From assembly GCF_018070575.1 (NCBI RefSeq), contig NZ_JAGPXN010000024.1:26384-90383 (forward strand): DNA of 64,000 nt, written 5' to 3'. This document shows positions 56,276-64,000 of the stretch, one piece after another. The notes beneath the pieces are model-generated. The model was not told where the DNA came from, ran no database searches, and saw only the letters and a list, made by a program, of their open reading frames with translations. The DNA comes from Micromonospora sp. C31 (GTDB lineage: Bacteria; Actinomycetota; Actinomycetes; Mycobacteriales; Micromonosporaceae). The translations under genes and the position numbers were made by a program. The stretch's first letter is position 1. The number at the start of each line of letters is the position of its first letter.

Positions 56276-56524
56276 TCAGCCCGCGTCGGCCCGCAACTCG
56301 GCGGGCACCTCGAAGCGGAGCTCGGACTCGCAGAACGTCCGCCACCGCGGGGTGTCCGCGTCCCACAGCACGCTCTCGTCGTCCTGCACCGGGTGCAGCA
56401 CGACGGACAGGTCCTGGCGTACGTAGACCACCGTCTCGTCGGTCAGGCCGAGTCCTTCCGGCTCGACCCAGCCGGGGAAGCGGCGCAGCTCGGCCAGCAG
56501 GTGCCCGCGGTAGTACGGGATCAT
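56276..56524 (-). CDS. Small 82-aa cluster protein, not MbtH
   Basis: ATG 56524 follows a GGGAGG site. The protein is 82 aa, aromatic and acidic (YRGHLLAELRRFPGWVEPEG, DETVVYVRQDLSVVLHPVQD, LWDADTPRWRTFCESELRFE). It lacks the Trp-Pro/NDExQYSLWP pattern of MbtH partners, so it is a different small protein. It lies between the exporter and the large NRPS, with which it would be co-translated. Some NRPS clusters encode such small unknown proteins; I have no functional assignment. Confidence 0.55.
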   Translation of the reverse strand: MIPYYRGHLLAELRRFPGWVEPEGLGLTDETVVYVRQDLSVVLHPVQDDESVLWDADTPRWRTFCESELRFEVPAELRADAG

Positions 56525-56628
56525 CGCGCGACCTCCCGCCCGGACCGGCGCCGCAGGCCGGGTGCCGGCGTCCCGCCGGAATCCATGTCCACCATCGTTT
56601 CCCCTCTCCCGCACCGGATGATCGGCCC

Positions 56629-57978
56629 CTACGAACGCGCGCCCTCCAGGGCTCTCTCGGCGGCCGGCGTCGCCCCGGCGCGCCCGATGCTGCTGAACGC
56701 CCCGGACAGCGCGATGGCGACCATGGCCGTACCCACCGCGAGGAGCACCGGGGTGACGCCGACCCCGGCGGCGACGGCGGTGATCGCGCCCGCGCCGAGC
56801 GGTCCCAGCGCGGAGTGGATCGTCCAGAAGGCGGCGGTCACCCGCCCCAGCAGGTGACCCGGAGTGATCTCCTGGCGCAACGACATCGAGCAGATGCCCG
56901 CCACCCCGGTGCCCAGCAGCATGACCGCCATCAGCACCGCGAGCGCGGGCACGCTGCGTGCCAGCCCCATTCCGGCGACGGCGAGGCCGGCCAGGCTGAA
57001 GGCGCCTATCCAGCTGGGGCCGAAGCCCAGCCGCCCGCGGACCCGGGCCACCACGAACGACGCCACGAAGGTGCCCACCGTCCCGGCGGTCAGGACGTAG
57101 CCGACCACCGTGTCCGGTTGCCCGAGTTCGTCCTTCAGCCGGAAGATGACGGCGTCGGTGAGCCCGTAGGTCAGGAACGTCAGCAGCGACAGCAGCAGCG
57201 TGAGCTGACGCAACAGCGGATGGTTCCAGAGGAAGCGCGCACCCGCCAGGAACTCGTTGCGGACGTTGCCGGCGCCCACGACGGCCGGCCGGGCGGCGTC
57301 CGGCCGCCCCGCCGCGAGCCTGATGAACAGCACGCCGACGGCGGCGACGGCGAAGGTGACGGCGTCGAGGCCGATGGCGGCAGCGGGACCGAAGGCGGCG
57401 GCCACCATGCCGGCGAGCGCCGGGCCGGCGACGCTCGCGACCGCGTACGTGGCGTAGAGGTGGCCGTTGGCCCTGGTGATCTGGTCTGCCGCGACGATGG
57501 CGGGCACCACGGCCACGTAGGTGACCTGGAAGATCATCGAGAAGACGCCGGCCAGGGGCACGACGAGGTAGATCAGCCAGGACGGCTCGGCGACGAGGAA
57601 GACGACCGCGACGGCTCCGTAGAGCACGCAGCGGGCTCCGTCGCAGATCATCAGGAGGGTCCTGCGGTCGAAGCGGTCGACGACCACCCCGGCGAAGAGC
57701 CCCGTGGTGATGGAGGCGACGCCGGTCAGCCCGGTGACGATTCCCATCTGGACCAGCGAGCCGGTGACCTGCAGGACGAGCAGTGGTATCGCCACGTAGG
57801 AGAACGAGTCACCGACGGCGGAGAGCGTCTGTATCCCCAGGAAGGTGCGATAGTTCGGATTGCGCCACAGAGAGGTGCCGGGAGCCGCGGCACCGGCCGG
57901 GCGGCCGTTCGGCGAGGCTGCATCTCCTTCGACTCGGGCAGCCGCATCCGAAGCGCTTACTGGATCATCATCAGACAC
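56629..57978 (-). CDS. MFS exporter
   Basis: A 449-aa, about 12-helix major facilitator transporter with the signature between helices 2 and 3 (VVVDRFDRRTLLMICDG), TYVAVVPAIVAADQITRANG and LGFGPSWIGAFSLAGLA. The first 38 residues are a soluble Ala/Asp-rich tail. GTG 57978 starts the leftward operon that carries the P450, the synthetases and an rSAM gene. It most likely exports the peptide product (self-resistance or release). Confidence 0.85.
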   Translation of the reverse strand: MSDDDPVSASDAAARVEGDAASPNGRPAGAAAPGTSLWRNPNYRTFLGIQTLSAVGDSFSYVAIPLLVLQVTGSLVQMGIVTGLTGVASITTGLFAGVVVDRFDRRTLLMICDGARCVLYGAVAVVFLVAEPSWLIYLVVPLAGVFSMIFQVTYVAVVPAIVAADQITRANGHLYATYAVASVAGPALAGMVAAAFGPAAAIGLDAVTFAVAAVGVLFIRLAAGRPDAARPAVVGAGNVRNEFLAGARFLWNHPLLRQLTLLLSLLTFLTYGLTDAVIFRLKDELGQPDTVVGYVLTAGTVGTFVASFVVARVRGRLGFGPSWIGAFSLAGLAVAGMGLARSVPALAVLMAVMLLGTGVAGICSMSLRQEITPGHLLGRVTAAFWTIHSALGPLGAGAITAVAAGVGVTPVLLAVGTAMVAIALSGAFSSIGRAGATPAAERALEGARS

Positions 57979-58071
57979 AAGCGGCCCCCCAAACCGGACT
58001 CGAATAGTCCATCATGGCATCTCCACGTCGGTCAAGGTCGACGCCAAATCGGTAGACGCAAGATCATAATG

Positions 58072-58100
58072 TTGACAGCCGTGAATGGCTGACATACAGT
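58072..58100 (+). promoter_or_regulatory. Sigma70-like promoter for the rSAM operon
   Basis: TTGACA at 58072-58077 is a perfect -35 hexamer. Exactly 17 bases later, TACAGT at 58095-58100 matches the -10 hexamer at four of six positions. It points right, toward the rSAM gene at 58235, giving a predicted start near 58107 and a leader of about 130 bases. The surroundings are AT-richer than average for the window. Confidence 0.6.
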
Positions 58101-58106
58101 CTCAAG

Positions 58107-58130
58107 GCTCGCTCATACGGTAACGCGAGC
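58107..58130. promoter_or_regulatory. Palindrome at the predicted transcription start
   Basis: GCTCGC at 58107-58112 and GCGAGC at 58125-58130 form an inverted repeat with a 12-base centre, positioned at the predicted +1 of the promoter. It could be a repressor operator or a 5' hairpin. Confidence 0.45.
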
Positions 58131-58182
58131 TTGGCATGGCTCAACGGGGGCATTTATCTCGGCCATGGATATCTGTCGCCGC

Positions 58183-58195
58183 AGCGGTAACCGCT
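58183..58195. promoter_or_regulatory. 13-bp palindrome in the leader
   Basis: AGCGGT-A-ACCGCT is a perfect inverted repeat around one central base, 40 bp before the rSAM start codon. A dimeric regulator could bind here. No related site was noticed elsewhere. Confidence 0.4.
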
Positions 58196-58234
58196 GAAAC
58201 CATCATGGAATGTCCATAATCCTGACGGGCGGAA

Positions 58235-59710
58235 ATGCGGGTATCATTCGTTCACACACCAATGTCCACCGTGCCGGTGCCGCAACGGAAGTTGTTCTGG
58301 CGGAATTTCGACGTCCAATACCACTCGGTTCACCCGGGCCTGCGCCACATGAAACGCAACATGTGGGAACTGCCGCACTGGATGCTCTGGCTCGGCGGGG
58401 TGCTGGACGCGCACGGCTACTCCGACATGGGAGTCCTCGACCTCTACACCGATCCGGGCACCTTCATCGAGCCGGGTCGCCTGGCGAAGGACGCCATCGA
58501 GGAGGCGGCCCGCAGCAGTCCGGCCGACGTCTACCTCTTCTCCCCGATGACGGTGAACCTCTGCTACGCGTACGAGATCTCCACCGTCATCAAGCAGATC
58601 CACCCCAGGTCCATCATCGTCTACGGCGGGGTGGCCGCGACCCCGCTGGCCGACGAGGTCGCCGCCCACCCGAGCGTGGACTACGTCGTGGTCGACCGTG
58701 GGGAGCGCGCCCTGCCCGCACTGCTCGACGCACTGCGCGACGGGCAGGAGCCGACGCCCGTGGGCAACCTGGTCTACCAGCGCGAAGACGGCACCACCCG
58801 GCGGACCGCAACCCGCTACCCCGACGTCGCCCCCGCCGACCTGCCGTTTCCGAAGATCGACCTGTTCCCCCGCAGCAGCGGCGAGGACATCCGTTACCTG
58901 CGCCAGGTCTACGCGCTCGGCTGCCCGTACCAGTGCACGTTCTGCACCATCCAGACCATCGGCCGCCGCCCCGGATACTTCCCGATCGAGCGGGTGCTGC
59001 GGGAGATCCGGGCGTACCGCGCCCACTACGGCGCCCACCACAGCATCTACTGGGGCGACGAGACGTTCACCCTGCACCCGGAACGGACGCTCGAACTGCT
59101 CGACGCGCTCGCCCGGGAGGGCGACATCCAATACGACTGCCAGACGCGGCTCAACTGCCTCACCGACGAGCGCGTCCTGCGCAAACTGAAGAGCAGCGGC
59201 TGCCAGTGGATTGAGATCGGGCTCGAGACCGGGTCGCAGGACACGCATCACACGCACAAACACCACATGAACCTGAACGCGACCACCGAGACGTTGAAAC
59301 GAGTCCGGGACGCGGGGCTGGCAACGTGCGCGTTCACGGTCAACGGCTTTCCCGACCAGACTACGGACGACATGGCCCGCAGCATCGACTGGATCAGCGG
59401 ACTGATCCACGAGGATCTGCTGCAGGCGACCTACCTGTTCGGCCTCGTACCCTATCCCGGAAGCACCATGTTCCAACATCCCGAGCGCTTCGGAATGAAA
59501 ATCCTGCATCGCGACTTCAGCCTTTACCACGAGGACCTACCGCCGGTCTATGCCACCGACAAGGCCACTCCGGACCAGATCTACCAGGTATTCCTGGACG
59601 GGCTGGAAACATTCGCCGAGGCCATGGGCAAACGGCCGTACTTCAATGGCGCGTCGCCGGTCGGCGACCTGTCGAAGTATGGCGGTTTCTGGGCGGATGC
59701 CCATGTGTAG
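58235..59710 (+). CDS. Cobalamin-type radical SAM enzyme
   Basis: A 491-aa B12-binding-type radical SAM protein. The N-terminal domain (about 1-190) includes VYLFSPMTVNLCYAYEIS and IIVYGGVAATPLADEV. The iron-sulfur site is C230PYQC234TFC237. The rest of the core has IYWGDETFTLHPERTL, SGCQWIEIGLETGSQDTHHT, AFTVNGFPDQTTDDM and a C-terminal region with a YLFGLVPYPGSTMF substrate-binding stretch. It probably methylates or rearranges an intermediate at unactivated carbon. ATG 58235 is first; ATG 58259 is an alternative. It is the first gene of a three-gene operon with the next two. Confidence 0.88.
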   Translation: MRVSFVHTPMSTVPVPQRKLFWRNFDVQYHSVHPGLRHMKRNMWELPHWMLWLGGVLDAHGYSDMGVLDLYTDPGTFIEPGRLAKDAIEEAARSSPADVYLFSPMTVNLCYAYEISTVIKQIHPRSIIVYGGVAATPLADEVAAHPSVDYVVVDRGERALPALLDALRDGQEPTPVGNLVYQREDGTTRRTATRYPDVAPADLPFPKIDLFPRSSGEDIRYLRQVYALGCPYQCTFCTIQTIGRRPGYFPIERVLREIRAYRAHYGAHHSIYWGDETFTLHPERTLELLDALAREGDIQYDCQTRLNCLTDERVLRKLKSSGCQWIEIGLETGSQDTHHTHKHHMNLNATTETLKRVRDAGLATCAFTVNGFPDQTTDDMARSIDWISGLIHEDLLQATYLFGLVPYPGSTMFQHPERFGMKILHRDFSLYHEDLPPVYATDKATPDQIYQVFLDGLETFAEAMGKRPYFNGASPVGDLSKYGGFWADAHV

Positions 59711-59737
59711 CGTCTCGCGGCCCTACCGGACGGGAGC

Positions 59738-60544
59738 ATGATGACACCTTCCCCCTGGCGCCTGCTGGCCGACGGCAGCGCGGGCGTGATCCTCACCGTC
59801 GCGTTCGAGGCGCGACGCGGCGACCCCGGCTTCGCGGAGCTCGCCCCGCACCTGACCGGGTACCGGGTGCTCGAGGCGGTACCGCCGGCGACGACCGTCA
59901 CCGAGGTGACGGAGCCCGGCGCCTACATCGAGCCGTGGTTGGCCGGCGCCCTCGCGGACGGGCCGCCCGTCGTCGGTGTCCTGGGACACTGCTCCGCCGC
60001 ACCGCTCGCCGCCCAACTCGCGGCCGCGATCCGCGGGTCCCGTGCGGCCGACCCGAGCCTCGTCACGGTGGACCCGGTCCTCGTGGACAGCCGGATCGCC
60101 CGCGGCGAGTACCGGCAGGCGGTCGACTCCCTCGCCGCCCACCTCGGGCCGGAGGAGTTGGCGACGGCCCTCGCCCCCGTCGCGGCCCGCGACACGGAGC
60201 CCGCGACAACGGGCCACGCGCTGCTGCCGGTCCTGACCAGCCTGGAAGACGCCTACCGTACGACGCTCGCCGCCGCCTGCCGCACGATGCCCGTGCCCGC
60301 CGCCATGCAACGGCAACTCGCCGACCGGTTCGCCGCCTACCTCGCGTTCCTCGCCGCGTCGTCGCTGTCGGCCGTCCAGCCGCCGGCCGCGGCGCCGCTC
60401 GGGTCCGTGGTGCTCTCCGGTACGCAGGACGCCGGATACCCGGCCGATCTCCTGGTCGGCGCGACCACGTTTCCGGTCGACCGCAGCCGCCTGCTGGCGG
60501 ACGCCGACGTCGCTGCGTTCGTCCTGAAGGTCCTCGGCCGGTGA
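59738..60544 (+). CDS. Alpha/beta-hydrolase-like protein of NRPS cluster, atypical nucleophile
   Basis: A 268-aa protein without full hydrolase signatures. It has a hydrophobic strand and elbow VVGVLGHCSAAPLAAQLAAA (about 78-97) that resembles a nucleophile elbow, with H-C-S-A where G-x-S-x-G is expected. The rest is helical and Ala/Asp-rich, with a later VVLSGTQDAGY strand that could carry the acid. A thioesterase-like editing role or a non-catalytic binder is possible. It overlaps the next rSAM gene, so the two products are probably made in step. Confidence 0.55.
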   Translation: MMTPSPWRLLADGSAGVILTVAFEARRGDPGFAELAPHLTGYRVLEAVPPATTVTEVTEPGAYIEPWLAGALADGPPVVGVLGHCSAAPLAAQLAAAIRGSRAADPSLVTVDPVLVDSRIARGEYRQAVDSLAAHLGPEELATALAPVAARDTEPATTGHALLPVLTSLEDAYRTTLAAACRTMPVPAAMQRQLADRFAAYLAFLAASSLSAVQPPAAAPLGSVVLSGTQDAGYPADLLVGATTFPVDRSRLLADADVAAFVLKVLGR

Positions 60545-62373
60545 CCGGTGCAGAGGAGCGCATCCGCCGGCAACGGGCGGAGCGCATCGCGCGCGACCTC
60601 TCCGAGCACGAGCGGGGATGGCGCTGGTACCCGGGCGACGGCCTGGACCCCGGCACCGTCTCTGCCGCGGCGATGCGGCGCGAGTTGGACCGGGAGCGGC
60701 AGCTGATCGCCCGACTGGGCACCGCGAGCGGGCCGGAGGCGGAACGGCAGGGGCACCGCCTCAAGCACTTCCCGGTCCTGTTCGTCAGCGCCCCCCACAT
60801 CGAGGAGAACGCCACCGGCGCCTTTCCCGGAATGCCGACCCCCCTGCTGTACGCCACCTGCCTGCTCGACCGCATGCTGCGCATCGACGAGTTTCCCCGT
60901 GACCGGGTGCCGGAGGTCGTCGGCGTGCTCAACCCGCCGGCCTACAGCGACGCGTTCGAGAAGGCGCTCGTCGAGTGCGTGGCCGAGCACCTTCCCGTGG
61001 TCGTCGGCATCAGCAACCTGTCGGAGGGCCACCACTTCGCGATCCGCATCGCGGAGTTGGTGAAAACGGTCTCCCCGAACAGCATCGTGCTGCTCGGGGG
61101 ACAACACGAGGACGCCGTGAACCCGGACGCCTACCGGTCCACCTCCGAGCGGGTCCGGGCGATGGGCGAACGGCAGCGCGGCGTCCACGGGTCGTACTCG
61201 TTGACGTCCCCGCAGCTGGCCCGGCTGGCGGCCCTGCAGACCTTCGCCCAGGAGCGGGAACGCGCCATCGTGGACCTGGTCTTCGCCGGGGACGCGGTCT
61301 TCGCCCTGCCCGAGGTGCTCATGGTGATCGCCGAGGACCTGCCCACCGATGCCCGTGCGCTGCGCAAGAGACTGCTGGCCAGTCCCGAACGCTTCGCCGC
61401 CCTTCCCGGGGTCGGGCAGCTCATCCTCGTCGACGACGACACCGGGCGGATCACGCCGATACCGCTGAGCGGCACGCCGATCGACGGCAACAAGTTGCCG
61501 TTCATCGACGTCACCAGGCTCACCCACGAGAACCTCTTCCCCGTCTTCGACAACCGGCGGACCGCTCAGGTCATGGCCGCTCTCGGCTGCAAGTACTCCT
61601 GCTCGTTCTGCCACGAGTCCGCGGACGCGTTCCTCTACAACCAGCCGAAGATCCGGCAGCGTACGCCCGCGCACGTGCTGCGGGAGATCCGCCTCCGCAG
61701 CGACCAGGGATTCGAGGCGGTGTTCTTCGACGACAGCACGTTCACGCAGAACCGCCGCTGGCTGTCGGACCTGCTCGCGATGCTCGAGACGGACCAGGCG
61801 GCCGGCCGGCAGGTCGAGTGGGGCTGCCAGACCACCATCAACGACGTGGACGAGCAGCTGTTGCACCGGATGGGCCGGACCGGATGCAGCTACATCTACT
61901 TCGGCGTGGAGTCGGCCCAGCCGGACGCCGAACGGGTGCAGAAGGTGCAGCGACTACGGTTACTCGCGGAGCCGACGGACTGGACGGAGCAGTTCCGGCG
62001 GGTGGCCCGCTGGTGTCGTGCCGCCGGTGTCCGGGTCGGCACCTCGCTGCAGTTCGGCCTGGGCGAGACCGACGAGCAGCGGGTACGGACGCTTCAGCTC
62101 ATCGCCGACCTGCACCGCGAGGGCTGCATCCCGGACGGGTGTGTGGCGCTGAACATCAACAGTCCCTATCCCGGCACCCGCCAGTGGCTGGACCTGATGA
62201 GGTCGGACGCGCCGTTGCCCGACTACCGCGACAAGCTGGAGCGGCACCCGGCATTCGAGACCGCGCACCAGTTCTCCGCCATCACCGGGGAGGCCGCTTC
62301 CGACCTGTACCGCCTCGCCGCGGACATCCTCGGCTCCGCGCTGCACCAGCAGGTCGTCCCGACCCAGCAGTGA
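60541..62373 (+). CDS. Cobalamin-type radical SAM enzyme
   Basis: A 610-aa B12-binding-type radical SAM protein, starting at GTG 60541 on the preceding stop. The first about 330 residues are the B12-domain side (HFPVLFVSAPHIEENATGAF, VVGISNLSEGHHFAIRIAEL, IVLLGGQHEDAVNPDAY), with an extended His/Glu-rich linker. The cluster site is C350KYSC354SFC357HES, then AVFFDDSTFTQNRRWLS, CQTTINDVDEQLLHRM, YIYFGVESAQPD and GLGETDEQRVRTL. Third such enzyme in the cluster. The following integrase fragment begins within its last codons. Confidence 0.88.
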   Translation: MTGAEERIRRQRAERIARDLSEHERGWRWYPGDGLDPGTVSAAAMRRELDRERQLIARLGTASGPEAERQGHRLKHFPVLFVSAPHIEENATGAFPGMPTPLLYATCLLDRMLRIDEFPRDRVPEVVGVLNPPAYSDAFEKALVECVAEHLPVVVGISNLSEGHHFAIRIAELVKTVSPNSIVLLGGQHEDAVNPDAYRSTSERVRAMGERQRGVHGSYSLTSPQLARLAALQTFAQERERAIVDLVFAGDAVFALPEVLMVIAEDLPTDARALRKRLLASPERFAALPGVGQLILVDDDTGRITPIPLSGTPIDGNKLPFIDVTRLTHENLFPVFDNRRTAQVMAALGCKYSCSFCHESADAFLYNQPKIRQRTPAHVLREIRLRSDQGFEAVFFDDSTFTQNRRWLSDLLAMLETDQAAGRQVEWGCQTTINDVDEQLLHRMGRTGCSYIYFGVESAQPDAERVQKVQRLRLLAEPTDWTEQFRRVARWCRAAGVRVGTSLQFGLGETDEQRVRTLQLIADLHREGCIPDGCVALNINSPYPGTRQWLDLMRSDAPLPDYRDKLERHPAFETAHQFSAITGEAASDLYRLAADILGSALHQQVVPTQQ

Positions 62374-62831
62374 AGCGGCGTCGCCTCGGCGGGTTCACCG
62401 GCGGTCTGATCGGCAAGGGCACCAAGGGAAAGCGCGCCCGCGTGGTACCGCTGATCGAAGAGGTGCGACCGATCGTCGCCCGCCGCCTGGACTCGGTCGC
62501 CGAGCCGCACTCCCGACTGTTCACCGGGCCGCGTGGTGGACGGATCAGCATTGCCCTACTGCGGGACGCGACGCACTGGGACGAGGTGGTGACGAAGCTG
62601 GGCCACGAACATCTGCGCCGACACGACCTGCGGCACACCGGGCTGACCTGGATGGACGATGCGGGGGTTCCGGTGCACGTGTTGTGCAAGATCGCCGGGC
62701 ACGGATCGCTCAGCACGACACAGCGGTACCTGCACCCCGACCGGCAGTCGATCACCGACGCTGGCACGGCACTCAGCGCCCACCTGAAGGCTCGCCGGTC
62801 CCCAGATGGTCCCCAGCTACGCGCCGTCTAG
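62370..62831 (+). pseudogene. Integrase C-terminal fragment at the cluster edge
   Basis: A reading of about 153 residues, beginning at GTG 62370 on the rSAM stop, holds only the C-terminal half of a tyrosine recombinase: KGTKGKRARVVPLIEEVRPI, then RHDLRHTGLTWM (catalytic R, H-x-x-R) and IAGHGSLSTTQRYLHPD (catalytic His and Tyr). The N-terminal half is missing, so the gene is a truncated relic. It suggests that an integrating element ended here; the fusion point to the NRPS cluster is presumably the deletion or recombination junction. Confidence 0.75.
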
Positions 62832-62852
62832 ATCAGCAAATCCCCACTGCCC

Positions 62853-62915
62853 CAGTACGAGTTAGAGGCCGCTGGCCAGGGCTTATGCCCCGGTCGACGG
62901 CCTCTTTTCGTACTG
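62853..62915. terminator. Strong two-part hairpin
   Basis: AGAGGCCG at 62864-62871 pairs with CGGCCTCT at 62898-62905 and is followed by TTTT. An outer CAGTACG/CGTACTG stem (62853-62859/62909-62915) encloses it. It would terminate transcription after the integrase fragment and, read the other way, downstream of the tRNA-like sequence. Confidence 0.65.
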
Positions 62916-62957
62916 TCGGGACGGCCGGATTCGAACCGACGATCCCTTGACCCCCAG
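62916..62957 (-). other. tRNA 3' end fragment (attachment-site remnant)
   Basis: Read on the minus strand this gives an anticodon-stem end, a T-arm (GTCGG-TTCGAAT-CCGGC, T-loop and T-stem intact), an acceptor strand CGTCCCG and discriminator A. The matching 5' half (a CGGGACG acceptor strand and D-arm) is not found upstream, so no full tRNA is here. Integrases of phages and islands recombine into tRNA 3' ends and leave exactly such a copy. It lies 85 bp past the integrase fragment. Confidence 0.7.
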
Positions 62958-63362
62958 GACGCTTCGCCACACGTCCACGCACGTCACGCACGGCTATCCC
63001 CAAGATCAGGCCGTGCGGTCGACGTCGTGCCGCGCACCATCGCGCAGGCCGTGTGGTCCCCACCTGGTCCCCGGGACGCTGACACGCTCGACGAGCCAAC
63101 GGGCACGCAACGGGCACGACGAATCCACTCGGGCACGGTCAGTTTGGAAGAGCGTGCTCAAGCGGTCGTGATGCCCGAAACGCCTGTAGCGGCGATGGGC
63201 CCGGTCGTGTCTCGTGCCCGCTCCGCCTCCCGGGGCCGGCTGTGCCCGAAGGGGTCGGCCAGCGACACGGTTACTGGCCCACGGTGGCGCATGCCGGCCT
63301 TCGAGTTGGAAGAAGATTACGGATGGCTGGTCGTCTGGTGATCGCATGGTTCACTATCGCGC
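62958..63362. other. Intergenic region without clear gene
   Basis: About 400 bp with His/Arg-rich or Pro-rich short readings that have no recognisable domain. Nothing here supports a gene; the lower-quality codon use compared with neighbours fits integration-scar DNA. Confidence 0.5.
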
Positions 63363-63896
63363 ATGACGTGGCGAAGGACCGGGCTGGTGTTGGCGGTCAT
63401 CCTGGCGATGGTGGCCTTCATTGGCTGGCGCTGGTGGCACAACCACCCGCCGTACGGCCCGGAAGCGCTGTCCATCAAGTCCTCACTTCAGTTCGTCAGC
63501 CCCGAGGAGGCTCAGGCCGCGCTCGGCGAGAAGGTACCGGTCTCCAACGGACGCGACCAGTTGGTGCTCGGGCGGGTTCCTTGGCAGATCCCGCCAAAGC
63601 CACTCGATGGCGGGTACTTCGCGATCTTTCTCCTTGACAAGCGCACCAACCTCAAGCCGGGAAACTTCAGCGCCTCGTCGCCACGGCAGGAGGCCGTCGA
63701 ACTCGGGAGCGCTAGCGTCGAGAACAAGATCGCCGAGCGCTATTCCTGGCTACAGGGCGCAGGCGACGTTAGAGAGGGGAACAGCTGGTGGAGCTGCGGC
63801 TCCAGACTGGCCGTGTCCGACGGGGACGCTTCGCCGCTAACGTTCGTCGCGCCCTTTCCGTATCTGGAGGGGTCCCTGTGTGTCAGGGTGAGTTGA
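63363..63896 (+). CDS. Small membrane-anchored hypothetical protein
   Basis: A 177-aa protein from ATG 63363. An N-terminal hydrophobic segment (RTGLVLAVILAMVAFIGW, about 5-22) is followed directly by Trp/His-rich residues (RWWHNHPPYG), so it is either anchored by that helix or exported. The rest is mixed alpha/beta (SSLQFVSPEEAQAALGEKVP, YFAIFLLDKRTNLKPGN) with Cys residues near the end (WWSCGSR, SLCVRVS). I do not recognise it. Confidence 0.55.
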   Translation: MTWRRTGLVLAVILAMVAFIGWRWWHNHPPYGPEALSIKSSLQFVSPEEAQAALGEKVPVSNGRDQLVLGRVPWQIPPKPLDGGYFAIFLLDKRTNLKPGNFSASSPRQEAVELGSASVENKIAERYSWLQGAGDVREGNSWWSCGSRLAVSDGDASPLTFVAPFPYLEGSLCVRVS

Positions 63897-64000
63897 GGCC
63901 AGCGGTTCATAGCGAGTCCGCCGAACAGGGCGAGTTCAGGATCGAGAAACGTTGAATACTGCTGTTGGCGTGGTCACGGCCCAGGATGGGGTCATGAGTC

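Noticed and set aside
62916..63010. Complete tRNA gene at the right border
   Set aside because: Only the 3' half fits; no CGGGACG acceptor strand or D-arm found upstream on the minus strand.

Overview
The window is very GC-rich, with dense ATGA/GTGA-overlapping genes and many GTG starts. That is typical of an actinomycete. The mix of a contractile injection system, a mycothiol-like inositol-glycoside operon and a nonribosomal peptide synthetase (NRPS) cluster suggests a Micromonospora-like organism (inference; no rRNA or other taxonomic marker is present).

Region 1 (1-12.4 kb) is one end of an extracellular-type contractile injection system (eCIS) locus. On the minus strand it has sheath, inner tube, a small zinc-ribbon assembly protein, a 994-aa DUF4157 zincin with a very long disordered front, a second tube-like protein and a tube/hub fusion cut by the window edge. 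On the plus strand, from a shared divergent region, come a DUF4255 protein, a single-span membrane protein, a LuxR-type regulator and a PAAR tip protein, followed by a convergent secreted VWA protein. The ATPase and baseplate genes are not seen and probably lie to the left.

Region 2 (12.4-21.6 kb) is accessory and eroded. It has an uncharacterised 416-aa protein, an integrase fossil, a phage-like gene pair (131 and 669 aa), an IS256-family element with a twice-frameshifted transposase, an ion-channel-like protein, an HtrA lipoprotein protease, a DUF3040 protein and a multiply frameshifted remnant gene.

Region 3 (21.8-32.5 kb) is the most attractive candidate for an undescribed pathway. A divergent galE-like gene faces nine plus-strand genes, eight of whose junctions are 4-bp overlaps or 1-bp gaps: inositol-phosphate synthase, HD-domain protein, SAM methyltransferase, Gfo/Idh/MocA oxidoreductase, zinc-ribbon/metallo-beta-lactamase-fold protein, stand-alone YcaO, TIM-barrel isomerase, GT4 glycosyltransferase and PIG-L deacetylase. 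Inositol phosphate, GT4 and PIG-L mirror the first steps of mycothiol synthesis. The added YcaO, methyltransferase and redox enzymes suggest a modified, perhaps sulfur-bearing, pseudo-disaccharide (inference).

Region 4 (33-62.4 kb) is an NRPS cluster. Its assembly-line proteins are a stand-alone A, C-A-T, C-T with a collapsed A domain, A-T, C-A(nMT)-T-C, A-T and T-TE. Tailoring genes encode a TauD-type dioxygenase, a P450, a large TPR/methyltransferase fusion, an alpha/beta-hydrolase-like protein and three cobalamin-type radical SAM enzymes. An MFS exporter and a small unknown protein complete it. Hand-read specificity codes suggest an Asp-like and an N-methyl-Asn-like residue, consistent with a beta-hydroxylase of the AsnO/SyrP type. 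Module counting gives about five residues.

Region 5 (62.4-64 kb) looks like an integration scar: the C-terminal part of a tyrosine integrase overlaps the last cluster gene, followed by a strong hairpin and the 3' end of a tRNA gene. This suggests the NRPS cluster sits at the edge of a genomic island. A small membrane-anchored hypothetical protein closes the window.
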